Source: an uncultured Oceanobacillus sp. (lineage in GTDB: Bacteria; Bacillota; Bacilli; Bacillales; Amphibacillaceae). From it: a stretch of 10,312 nucleotides of DNA. Made by a program: the position numbers and the translations under genes. The notes under the pieces were generated by a model. The model saw only the letters and a program-made list of their open reading frames with translations. It did not search any database and was not told the origin of the DNA. The number at the start of each line of letters is the position of its first letter. The first letter of the stretch is position 1. Location of the stretch: contig CALKWU010000055.1 in assembly GCA_938004015.1 (NCBI GenBank), positions 1 to 10,312 on the forward strand. The letters run 5' to 3'. This document shows, one piece after another, positions 1 through 6,135 of the stretch.

Positions 1-550
1 AAATCCGTCTATGTTCTTGCTGTGTTTTTTCGTAATATTTGGCCAACAATTTTGGAGCAATCGGTGAAATACCTAAGTTATCGACAATTTTGTTTACTCT
101 TGTCCACGGGCTTCCTTTCCGCAAAATTTCATGGAATTGTTTGTTCAAAGCAGCATATCGGTCATACGTATCATCCGTGAGCTGAAGCGTTTCCATTTCA
201 TGCAAAATGTCGCCTAGTTGCTCAATATCTTCATCAGTCAAATGCGGAAGCGATTTTTCTACGACAATCCCTTCGAGTAAATAGCGTAAATAATAGATTT
301 CTTCGATATCTTCGGGTGTTATCGGAGTGACAATCGCTCCTTTATGCGGAATGATTTCAACAAGTCCTTCTATCTCCAAATGCGTCAATGCTTCACGTAT
401 CGGCATCCGACTAACATTTAATTTTTTCGCCCATTCATCTTGAATGAGTCTTTCACCTTCTTTTAATTTTCCACTTAAAATTTCTTTTCTTAATTTTGTT
501 AAAACTTTGTTTACAGTCGTAGAGTTATTTTCACTGCTTTTACTCACCAT
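1..550 (-). CDS. GntR-family (FadR/FCD subfamily) transcriptional regulator, partial
   Basis: The minus strand is open from ATG at 550 to the left edge: 183 codons seen, with the C-terminal end missing. Residues 10-75 form a GntR winged helix-turn-helix; the signature region is around 39-63 (DEWAKKLNVSRMPIREAL, then HLEIEGLV), with the recognition helix at about 48-60. From residue 78 the helical FCD ligand domain follows, with RYLLEG near 89-94, LNKQFHEIL at 135-143 (H140 a likely metal or ligand residue) and EHRRI at 179-183. FCD regulators are usually 210-240 residues, so about 30-50 are cut off. Family members are mostly repressors of sugar-acid, organic-acid or amino-acid catabolism and bind a small carboxylate, but the effector cannot be told here. 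The start is supported by AGAGGG four bases upstream and a sigma-A promoter at 621-649. Four copies of a short repeat at 571-764 are its likely operators, which implies autoregulation. Confidence 0.93.
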   Translation of the reverse strand, partial: MVSKSSENNSTTVNKVLTKLRKEILSGKLKEGERLIQDEWAKKLNVSRMPIREALTHLEIEGLVEIIPHKGAIVTPITPEDIEEIYYLRYLLEGIVVEKSLPHLTDEDIEQLGDILHEMETLQLTDDTYDRYAALNKQFHEILRKGSPWTRVNKIVDNLGISPIAPKLLAKYYEKTQQEHRRI

Positions 551-570
551 CGACCCTCTCACACCTTCAA

Positions 571-604
571 ATTGGATACAATGAAATATCATTTTGGATA
601 CAAT
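571..604. promoter_or_regulatory. Pair of direct operator-like sites in the GntR gene leader
   Basis: Two direct copies of a 12-mer lie at 571-582 (ATTGGATACAAT) and 593-604 (TTTGGATACAAT), 11 of 12 bases identical. The centres are 22 bp apart, about two helical turns. Each is an imperfect palindrome with arms TTG and CAA, the size and AT-rich style typical of FadR/FCD-type GntR operators. Both lie just downstream of the predicted start point of the GntR gene (about +11 to +44), so binding would block its transcription. The repeats are directly visible; assigning them to this regulator is inference from position. Confidence 0.7.
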
Positions 605-620
605 TTTTAACTTGTTTTCT

Positions 621-649
621 ATGTTACAAAATCATTTTTTAGTTGTCAA
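621..649 (-). promoter_or_regulatory. Sigma-A promoter for the GntR regulator gene
   Basis: On the minus strand a perfect -35 TTGACA (649-644) is followed after 17 bases by TAACAT (626-621) as -10. The predicted start point is near 614, giving a leader of about 63 bases that contains the two direct operator-like sites. No better sigma-A promoter is visible in the gap. Confidence 0.7.
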
Positions 650-721
650 GTCATATTTTAAACGTTTTTTTGTTTGTTTTTTAGTGCTTTTTTCTTAACT
701 TTTATAAAAATATATTTTAAA

Positions 722-764
722 TATGTATCCAATTTTTATTTTTTTGAATAGTTCTGTATCCAAT
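722..764. promoter_or_regulatory. Second, oppositely oriented pair of GntR-type operator-like sites
   Basis: Two further copies of the same repeat, inverted relative to the first pair, lie at 722-733 (TATGTATCCAAT) and 753-764 (TCTGTATCCAAT). Read on the minus strand both begin ATTGGATACA. The centres are 31 bp apart, about three helical turns. They lie 110-150 bp upstream of the GntR gene start point, too far to serve that promoter by simple blocking. They do sit where a plus-strand promoter and leader would be: a weak candidate is TTAACT at 695-700 with TTAAAT at 717-722. The second copy overlaps a small perfect hairpin, CCAATT-CAA-AATTGG (760-774). Confidence 0.6.
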
Positions 765-794
765 TCAAAATTGGGCAAAAAGCGAGAAATATTT

Positions 795-829
795 GGGAGG
801 AGGGTGTTATGAAAGATTTGGTTGAATGA
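795..829 (+). pseudogene. Remnant translation start of a lost divergent gene
   Basis: A very strong ribosome site GGGAGGAGGG (795-804) stands five bases before an ATG at 809. The frame reads MKDLVE and stops at TGA (827-829). It lies downstream of the inverted operator-like pair in the orientation expected for the gene controlled by the GntR regulator. From about 807 the same DNA, read on the other strand, is the end of the alcohol dehydrogenase gene, whose stop codon (807-809) overlaps this ATG. The simplest reading is a chromosomal junction that kept the regulatory region and first codons of a divergent gene and removed the rest. The alternatives are a six-residue leader peptide, but no plus-strand gene follows, or chance. 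What is seen is the ribosome site and the short frame; the lost gene is inference. Confidence 0.4.
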
Positions 830-1838
830 TCGTTTTGATCCCTTCTTTTTGAAAACTGACACGAAAAGCTTCTTTCCATTCATCGATGGAAAATTTATGC
901 GTAATCAACGCCTCTAAATCGACTTTTTCCTGCTCGATCAAAGTCAAGGCAGTTTCCCACGATGAAGGTGTGGTCGCGAACGAATTGACATAGTTTACCT
1001 CTTTCATCAACATGCGATCAAAATCAAAGGACACTCTCTTTCCGAACAAACCTAATTGAATGAACGTTCCTTGTTTTTTCACCAAAGAAAGGCATGTATG
1101 TAAAGAGGATTCTACTCCCGCGCATTCTATGACCACATCAAAAGCTTTGCCGCCATTGAGATGCAATACATCTCTTTCCGATTGTTCTTCTACATTAACT
1201 ACCGCTTTTGCACCCAAAATTTCCGCGACTTCAAAACGGTTTTTGTCTTGGGAAGTTCCTGAAACGATGACAGAAGCGCCATGGATGTTCGCAATTTCTA
1301 ACGCCAACAATCCAATGGTTCCGCACCCGGATACGAGTACGTTGTCGCCCGCTTGTATCGTCGCCCTTTCCATCAAACCTCTGACAACACATGCGAGTGG
1401 TTCCGTCAAAGAAGCGGCATCCATCGATATATTCGCAGGCAGCGAGAGTACATTCCTTTCAGGAACAACGATATACTCAGCCATCGCTCCGTTGACCCCT
1501 GAACCAATCGACTTTCTTTTTGGACAAAGCATGATCAATCCTTTGCGACAATACGAACATGTTCCGCACGTGACCGCTGCAGTAAGAGAAACGACACGAT
1601 CGCCTTTTTTGAATCGATTCGCCTGTTTCCCTGTCAGTTCAACGATTCCGGAAAACTCGTGCCCTAAAATGACGGGTGTTTCATATGGGTATTCATCTTT
1701 TACAATATGTAAATCCGTTCCGCATATACCACAAGCGCTCACCTTGATCTTTACTTCATCCTCTCTCGGCTCAACGTCAGCCACTTCTTCCAAACCGACA
1801 CCTTCCATTCCTGGATTTCGCTTTACGATCGCTTTCAT
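807..1838 (-). CDS. Zinc-dependent medium-chain alcohol dehydrogenase (threonine/sorbitol/butanediol dehydrogenase-like)
   Basis: A 343-residue cytoplasmic NAD(P)-dependent oxidoreductase of the MDR superfamily, expected to oxidise a secondary alcohol or polyol to a ketone. Catalytic zinc ligands are visible in CGICGTD (C39), GHE (H60, E61) and TEPLAC (E146). The structural zinc lobe has C91, C94, C97 and C105. The Rossmann loop is GCGTIG (171-176). The end of the second beta strand reads VSGTS (192-196) with no acidic residue, so NADP use is possible, though some NAD enzymes of this group look the same. Length is normal. The start is ATG at 1838, with AGAGGAAGG about 11 bases upstream. It has its own sigma-54 promoter and paired activator sites, so it is probably co-induced with the dehydrogenase-complex operon; oxidation of 2,3-butanediol or a similar diol to acetoin would fit but is inference. 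The last residues (NLS) lie in the suspected junction. No terminator is seen after the stop. Confidence 0.93.
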   Translation of the reverse strand: MKAIVKRNPGMEGVGLEEVADVEPREDEVKIKVSACGICGTDLHIVKDEYPYETPVILGHEFSGIVELTGKQANRFKKGDRVVSLTAAVTCGTCSYCRKGLIMLCPKRKSIGSGVNGAMAEYIVVPERNVLSLPANISMDAASLTEPLACVVRGLMERATIQAGDNVLVSGCGTIGLLALEIANIHGASVIVSGTSQDKNRFEVAEILGAKAVVNVEEQSERDVLHLNGGKAFDVVIECAGVESSLHTCLSLVKKQGTFIQLGLFGKRVSFDFDRMLMKEVNYVNSFATTPSSWETALTLIEQEKVDLEALITHKFSIDEWKEAFRVSFQKEGIKTIIQPNLS

Positions 1839-1874
1839 TTCTGCATCTACCTTCCTCTGTGTTTGGTTTTAGAT

Positions 1875-1888
1875 GCGAATCGTTTTCA
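1875..1888 (-). promoter_or_regulatory. Weak cre-like box in the alcohol dehydrogenase leader
   Basis: The minus strand reads TGAAAACGATTCGC, matching the CcpA consensus TGNAANCGNWNNCW except for the last two bases. It lies at about +5 to +18 from the predicted sigma-54 start point, where a bound repressor could block elongation. The match is imperfect and this is a low-confidence call. Confidence 0.22.
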
Positions 1889-1902
1889 TCCATAATTTAC
1901 TT

Positions 1903-1919
1903 TGCAAGTTTCATGCCAA
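1903..1919 (-). promoter_or_regulatory. Sigma-54 (-24/-12) promoter of the alcohol dehydrogenase gene
   Basis: The minus strand reads TTGGCATGAAACTTGCA. GG at 1917-1916 and GC at 1905-1904 have the required 12-base offset, and the match to YTGGCAYGNNNNTTGCW is full. The predicted start point is near 1892, 54 bases before the ATG. Two 18-bp dyads lie at about -78 to -113. The -24 block is identical to that of the promoter at 8143-8159. Confidence 0.88.
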
Positions 1920-1968
1920 TTTCAGAAATCCATAAATCTTGCATTTTTTCATAAATCTGCATTTATTT

Positions 1969-2004
1969 TGATGCGATATTTCATAATGTTGAACTTTCGC
2001 ATCA
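1969..2004. promoter_or_regulatory. Tandem upstream activating sites of the alcohol dehydrogenase promoter
   Basis: Two abutting 18-bp imperfect dyads, TGATGCGATATTTCATAA (1969-1986) and TGTTGAACTTTCGCATCA (1987-2004). Their outer arms form a perfect 8-bp inverted repeat, TGATGCGA and TCGCATCA. The first matches the site at 8262-8279 in 15 of 18 positions. The distance from the sigma-54 start point (about 78-113 bp upstream) is typical for enhancer sites of sigma-54 activators. The divergent activator encoded at 8299-9969 is the likely ligand. Confidence 0.72.
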
Positions 2005-2040
2005 CACTTTCACCAAACACGTTCAAATGATTTTTTTAGA

Positions 2041-2076
2041 CACAGCTATTCCAATCCACTGTTCAGAATAGCTGTG
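2041..2076 (-). terminator. Hairpin closing the dehydrogenase-complex operon
   Basis: A perfect 11-bp inverted repeat, CACAGCTATTC (2041-2051) and GAATAGCTGTG (2066-2076), with a 14-base loop begins eight bases after the stop of the solute-binding protein gene. On the transcript (minus strand) it is not followed by a U tract but by UCUAAAAAAAUC, so intrinsic termination is not certain. It may instead be a 3' stabilising structure. It separates the operon from the alcohol dehydrogenase control region. Confidence 0.55.
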
Positions 2077-2084
2077 CTGCTTCA

Positions 2085-3341
2085 TTATTCATTGATCTTC
2101 GGTTCTTCAAGGGCTACTTCTTCTGGATAAACGGTTACAAGCTTACCATCGATCCATTGGTGCACATAATATTCAGCTAACATATTTTGACCTGTGTCTG
2201 GATCGAATTCAACGCCCCATCCTGTTGCTGTCGTACCTCTTTCAACTTTATAGTCCAAAGCAGTTTCGTGGAGTTTTTCAGGATCGACATCTCCGCCTGT
2301 TTGTGTAATCACATCAAGCACCACTTTCATTCCCATGTAGCTGGCTAAGGAGTGGCCAGATTTTGGATGACCATTATATTTTTCTTGATACAATTCGATA
2401 AACTTGTCCATTCCTGGTGTAAATTCTTTATTGATATGGTATTGTGGGTAAGCGATATCAAAGATACCTTCTGCATTTTCTTCTCCAACGGCATCTTTGA
2501 AGTCGGAAGTCGTGTGTCCTGCTCCTGAACCAACGATGACCGGAACTTCAACGTCGAGTTCTTTCATTTGTTTTGACAATAAAATGGCATCATTGATATA
2601 GGCTACAGAAATTAAAACGTCAGGTTCTGCTTTTTTGATGTTTAAGACTACCGATGACAAGTCATTTGATGAAGCACCATACGGCAATACGGATACAATG
2701 TTTATACCTTCTTCTTTAGCTAATTTAATCGCCTCATCCGCGATGGTTGTGCCGTAAGAAGAATCCTCATGAGCAATGACCACTTTTAAATCGCTTATAT
2801 CCTTGCCAAGTTTTTCTGCCACCACTTCTTTAATAAAATTGATGTGAACAACAGAAAGCATGGAGGCCATCGGGTTGATCCGTAAAATCGATCGGTAGTT
2901 TCTTCCCGTAATATCATCTGCCACAGCACCTAACTCCCAATACAATACACCGTTTCTTTCCGCTACTTCACTACCTGCAAAAGCGACGCCACTGGAATAA
3001 GAGCCGACAATCGTCGTGATGTTTGCTTGGTTGATCAGTCTGTTTGCTTCCGCTTGTGCTGCATCGGAGTCGACTGCATCCCCTACAACCAATTCAACTT
3101 TTCGTCCATTCAATCCGCCATTATTGTTAAATTCTTCTACAGCGAGTTTAACTCCCCTGAAGCTTTCTTCCCCGAGCAATGCTAATTCACCTGTCAGCGG
3201 AAACAGTGTGCCGATTTTGATCGGATCACTTTCTTTTCCATCTTTTGTACCGCCGCTTGACCCTGAGGACGGTTCACCTCCTCTACAAGCGGCTAACATG
3301 AGCATAAGTGCGATCAACATAAGACTTGTTAATCGTTTCAT
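2085..3341 (-). CDS. ABC-transporter solute-binding lipoprotein, branched-chain amino acid/amide class (Peripla_BP_6)
   Basis: A 418-residue extracellular lipoprotein that captures a small ligand and would deliver it to an ABC permease. The signal peptide has MKRLTS, a hydrophobic stretch and the lipobox LAAC with the acylated cysteine at residue 19. A Ser/Gly-rich linker follows (about 20-38). The mature part has the type I periplasmic-binding fold of LivJ/amide-binding proteins: IKIGTLFPLTGELALLG near residue 41, then a GVKLAVEEFN helix, TTIVGSYSSG, SVLPYGASSNDL and a late GMKVVLDVI. The start at 3341 is chosen because it begins the signal peptide and follows a GGGGGT ribosome site; starting further upstream would bury the signal. 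It is the fifth gene of the operon, 59 bases after the E3 stop. No permease or ATPase gene accompanies it, so it must borrow a transporter encoded elsewhere or serve as a receptor. The ligand cannot be read from the sequence; a compound feeding the dehydrogenase complex is the contextual guess. Confidence 0.92.
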   Translation of the reverse strand: MKRLTSLMLIALMLMLAACRGGEPSSGSSGGTKDGKESDPIKIGTLFPLTGELALLGEESFRGVKLAVEEFNNNGGLNGRKVELVVGDAVDSDAAQAEANRLINQANITTIVGSYSSGVAFAGSEVAERNGVLYWELGAVADDITGRNYRSILRINPMASMLSVVHINFIKEVVAEKLGKDISDLKVVIAHEDSSYGTTIADEAIKLAKEEGINIVSVLPYGASSNDLSSVVLNIKKAEPDVLISVAYINDAILLSKQMKELDVEVPVIVGSGAGHTTSDFKDAVGEENAEGIFDIAYPQYHINKEFTPGMDKFIELYQEKYNGHPKSGHSLASYMGMKVVLDVITQTGGDVDPEKLHETALDYKVERGTTATGWGVEFDPDTGQNMLAEYYVHQWIDGKLVTVYPEEVALEEPKINE

Positions 3342-3376
3342 CTCACATACCCCCAAAACATTTTTATAAATGACTA

Positions 3377-3394
3377 AGATGCGAAAACGCATCA
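3377..3394. promoter_or_regulatory. Perfect palindrome like the activator sites, before the solute-binding protein gene
   Basis: AGATGCGAAAACGCATCA contains GATGCG-AAAA-CGCATC, a perfect 6-bp inverted repeat. As an 18-mer it fits the pattern TGATGC-N6-GCATCA better than the four sites found before the two sigma-54 promoters. It lies seven bases after the E3 stop codon. No -24/-12 promoter follows between it and the solute-binding protein gene. It may be a distant binding site for the activator, or act in RNA as a short hairpin with a UUUU loop that sets E3 versus binding-protein mRNA levels. Confidence 0.45.
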
Positions 3395-3400
3395 AAGCAT

Positions 3401-4792
3401 TTACCTTACAGTGTGAATACCCTTACCGATCAACGAATTTGCTGATTCCATCAACGCTTCAGACCGGGATGGATGAGGTTGAACCATTGTCGCCAGTTCA
3501 TCAACCGTCCCTTCAAGATACATAAAAGCTGAAACTTGGCCGATGATCTCCGTCACATTCGTACCGACCATGACAACTCCCAAAATCTCTCCATATGTTT
3601 CATCTATCATGATTTTTGCAAATCCATCCGTTTCACCGTTTGCCAAAGCCATGCCATTTGCCAAGAATTTGAATTGATGCACTTTATATTTTAGTTTTCT
3701 TTTCTTCATCTCTTCTTCTGTCATTCCGACGCAAGCGACTTGCGGCGATGTATAGATGCATCGTGGAATGACGGAATAATCCATTTTTTGTTTTGACCCA
3801 TTTAAATTGCATACAGCCGTCAAACCTTCGCAGCTGGCTACATGCGCCAACTGCCAATTGCCGATCACATCACCGACCGCAAACACGCCGCGTTCACTAG
3901 TCTCTAAATAATCGTCAACTTGAATGAACGGACCGTTCATGGTCAGATTTAAATGCTCAATTGCGTCGAGATTCGGTTGTCTGCCGATTGCAATTAAGAC
4001 TTCGTCCGTTTCTATCGTTGTACGTTCTTTGTCCCGATTGACCACAATTACTTTGGTTCTTCCCGATCTACCTCGTTCAAATTCCATCACTTCATGACCG
4101 AATAAGAACATGACGCCCTTTTTCTTTAACGCTTTTGCCAATGCATTTGCAGCTGTTTCATCTTCCATGGGAATGATCCGTTCACTCCGTTCAATCACCG
4201 TCACTTTCGTGCGTAAGCTGGAGAAAATCTCTGCCATTTCGACGCCAATCACACCGCCGCCGATGATGACAAGCGATTCAGGTATGTTTTCCAAATCAAA
4301 AATCGTATCTGTCGTATGGTACGAAACGGAATCCAAGCCTGGTATATCGGGGACAATTGGACGGCTACCCGTTGCAATGATGATATTTTTTGCTTTTAGT
4401 TCAGTCGCTGTCCCTTTATGTTCGACGACGACACGTTTTTTCGGATAAACTTTTCCAAAGCCGTGATACACTTCAACGTTTGCTGCACGCAATAATGAAC
4501 GGATCCCTTGCTGCAACGTGGAAATGACATTATTTTTTCGTTCGATCATCTTGGCAACATCAAAGGTCATGTCACTTGTGTGAATGCCCCACTCTTTTGC
4601 TTTTTCAATTTGTTCGATTACTTCTGCATGTTTCAACAACGTTTTTGAAGGGATACATCCCCGGTTTAAACAGGTACCTCCAAATTGATCCGCTTCAACA
4701 ATTGCCGTTTTCTTTCCATCTTTTGCTGCGCGGATGGCGGCAACATAACCACCGGGGCCGCCTCCAATGACGATGAGATCATATGAAATCAA
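3401..4792 (-). CDS. lpdA: Dihydrolipoyl dehydrogenase (E3 of the 2-oxo acid/acetoin dehydrogenase complex)
   Basis: A 463-residue flavoprotein that reoxidises the dihydrolipoyl group of E2 with NAD+. Visible elements in order: FAD-binding GGGPGG (10-15), redox-active disulfide in GGTCLNRGCIPSK (C41, C46), NAD-binding GGGVIGVE in the central region, the second FAD motif GVFAVGDV, and the C-terminal catalytic pair H440 and E445 in QPHPSRSEALM. The length is normal and no residue is missing. The start is a TTG at 4792 with AGGGGGA six bases upstream. The ATG at 4799 is out of frame and stops after six codons. It begins 11 bases after the E2 stop, so it is translated from the same mRNA. In this context it is the dedicated E3 of the neighbouring E1/E2 (the acoL position) rather than the housekeeping copy. 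Confidence 0.95.
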   Translation of the reverse strand: MISYDLIVIGGGPGGYVAAIRAAKDGKKTAIVEADQFGGTCLNRGCIPSKTLLKHAEVIEQIEKAKEWGIHTSDMTFDVAKMIERKNNVISTLQQGIRSLLRAANVEVYHGFGKVYPKKRVVVEHKGTATELKAKNIIIATGSRPIVPDIPGLDSVSYHTTDTIFDLENIPESLVIIGGGVIGVEMAEIFSSLRTKVTVIERSERIIPMEDETAANALAKALKKKGVMFLFGHEVMEFERGRSGRTKVIVVNRDKERTTIETDEVLIAIGRQPNLDAIEHLNLTMNGPFIQVDDYLETSERGVFAVGDVIGNWQLAHVASCEGLTAVCNLNGSKQKMDYSVIPRCIYTSPQVACVGMTEEEMKKRKLKYKVHQFKFLANGMALANGETDGFAKIMIDETYGEILGVVMVGTNVTEIIGQVSAFMYLEGTVDELATMVQPHPSRSEALMESANSLIGKGIHTVR

Positions 4793-4803
4793 TTGCCATC
4801 CCC

Positions 4804-6126
4804 CTACATCAACAATTTATATGGATGTTCCAATATATCTTTTAAATCGGTCAAAAATCTTGCCGCTGGCGCTCCATCAATGACACGATGATCGAACGAC
4901 AAACTTAATTCCATCATTGAGCGAACTTTCATTTCTCCATTTATGACGACAACCTTTTCTTGAATTTGTCCTACACCTAAAATCGCCGCATTCGGCGGAT
5001 TGATAATCGGCGTAAAACCGTTCACTGCGTACATCCCTAAATTACTAATCGTAAACGTGCTTCCTTGCATTTTTTCTGGTGACAACGACTTATTTCTCGC
5101 TTGTTCGGCAAGTGTTTTTGCCTCTTTCGTAATAGTAGCCAACCCTTTTTGATCTGCATGTTCAATAACCGGAACGACTAAGCCGTCATCCATTGCAACT
5201 GCAAAACCGAGATGAATGTTTCGATGGTATACAATTTCTTTATCATCTACTAATGAGACATTGATGTTAGGATGTTTTCTTAAAACAACCGCCGTAGCTT
5301 TAAGCATGATTTCATTGAATGATATCCGCAATCCGGTTTCTTTTTCGATTTCTGGCAACAATTGTTTTCGTAATTTGATCACTTCTGTCATATCGACTTC
5401 CGAAAACAATGTAACATGCGGCGCGGTGTAGAAGCTCTTCGACATCCGTTCAGCGATGACTTTACGGATTCCGCTAAGCGACACACGCTCGTCTTGAAAA
5501 GCGTCTCGTACAACTTGCTCGCTCGCCTTGAGGACGTCAGCTTTGACAATTTTTCCACGTACTCCGGAACCTGTGATTCCACTGTAATCTACTTGTTTAT
5601 CTTCAGCTATTTTCTTAGCCAGTGGAGTAATCTTTTTCTTCATATTTATGATATAACGTTCGACATCCACTTTTTGAATTCTGCCTTTTGGTCCCGTACC
5701 GACAATGTCTTTTAAATCAATGCCATATTCTTCAGCTAATCTGCGGGCTAACGGCGTTCTTCTTATTTTTCGTCCATCTCTTAGATGACTAGCCGTTTGA
5801 TTGGTTTCAACTGTTTCTTGTTGTTCCGGTTCCACTTGGTTTTCCGTTTGAGTTGGTGTTTCTACTAGATGATCGATTGCTTCACCTTCTTCCCCGATAT
5901 AGGCAATGACTTCCAAGACAGGGACCGTATCACCGACATCGTATAATTTTTTCAATAACACCCCATCGACTTCCGCTTCCACTTCGATGGTGATTTTATC
6001 GGTTTGGATTTCCACAATCGGATCGCCCGCTTCAACTTTGTCGCCGACTTCCACGAGCCAATTATCAATCGTTCCCTCTTCCATCGACGCCCCCAATTTT
6101 GGCATCACCACTTTTTCTGCCATCAT
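4804..6126 (-). CDS. acoC: Dihydrolipoamide acyltransferase E2 with tandem subunit-binding domains (acetoin dehydrogenase type)
   Basis: A 440-residue core protein of the complex. It transfers the acyl group from E1-bound thiamine diphosphate through lipoyl-lysine to CoA. There is one N-terminal lipoyl domain (about 3-80) with the lipoylated K44 in QTDKITIEVE, then an acidic, Gln-rich flexible linker (about 88-116). Two peripheral-subunit-binding domains follow, at about 122-158 (RRTPLARRLAEEYGIDL, GTGPKGRI) and 166-201 (KITPLAKKIAEDKQVDY, GSGVRGKI), with only about seven residues between them. The catalytic acyltransferase domain spans 213-440, with H413 and D417 in DHRVIDG and the PPNAAILGVG strand. 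Most E2 proteins have a single subunit-binding domain; the second copy is the notable feature. The start at 6126 has AAGGA six bases upstream; the next codon is also ATG and could be used. It lies nine bases after the E1 beta stop. The substrate class (acetoin rather than pyruvate or branched 2-oxo acids) rests mainly on the E1 subunits. Confidence 0.93.
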   Translation of the reverse strand: MMAEKVVMPKLGASMEEGTIDNWLVEVGDKVEAGDPIVEIQTDKITIEVEAEVDGVLLKKLYDVGDTVPVLEVIAYIGEEGEAIDHLVETPTQTENQVEPEQQETVETNQTASHLRDGRKIRRTPLARRLAEEYGIDLKDIVGTGPKGRIQKVDVERYIINMKKKITPLAKKIAEDKQVDYSGITGSGVRGKIVKADVLKASEQVVRDAFQDERVSLSGIRKVIAERMSKSFYTAPHVTLFSEVDMTEVIKLRKQLLPEIEKETGLRISFNEIMLKATAVVLRKHPNINVSLVDDKEIVYHRNIHLGFAVAMDDGLVVPVIEHADQKGLATITKEAKTLAEQARNKSLSPEKMQGSTFTISNLGMYAVNGFTPIINPPNAAILGVGQIQEKVVVINGEMKVRSMMELSLSFDHRVIDGAPAARFLTDLKDILEHPYKLLM

Positions 6127-6135
6127 CTCACTTCC

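Noticed and set aside
695..883. Minus-strand frame of 62 codons across the GntR/alcohol dehydrogenase gap
   Set aside because: It has no ribosome site, overlaps the alcohol dehydrogenase end and crosses the operator-like repeats. It is composed of Lys/Phe/Ile from AT-rich DNA.
1060..1872. Plus-strand open frame of 270 codons opposite the alcohol dehydrogenase gene
   Set aside because: Its translation is low-complexity Ser/Thr-rich without domain signs, while the opposite strand encodes an intact enzyme with all zinc ligands. It is a shadow frame.
1937..1954. Third enhancer-like site, 13 of 18 bases like the one at 1969-1986
   Set aside because: The match rests largely on a T run in AT-rich DNA and the left arm is poor. 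It is not distinct enough to annotate.
3342..3395. Longer in-frame start for the solute-binding protein at 3395
   Set aside because: It would place 18 residues before the lipoprotein signal peptide and lacks a ribosome site; 3341 has both signal and site.
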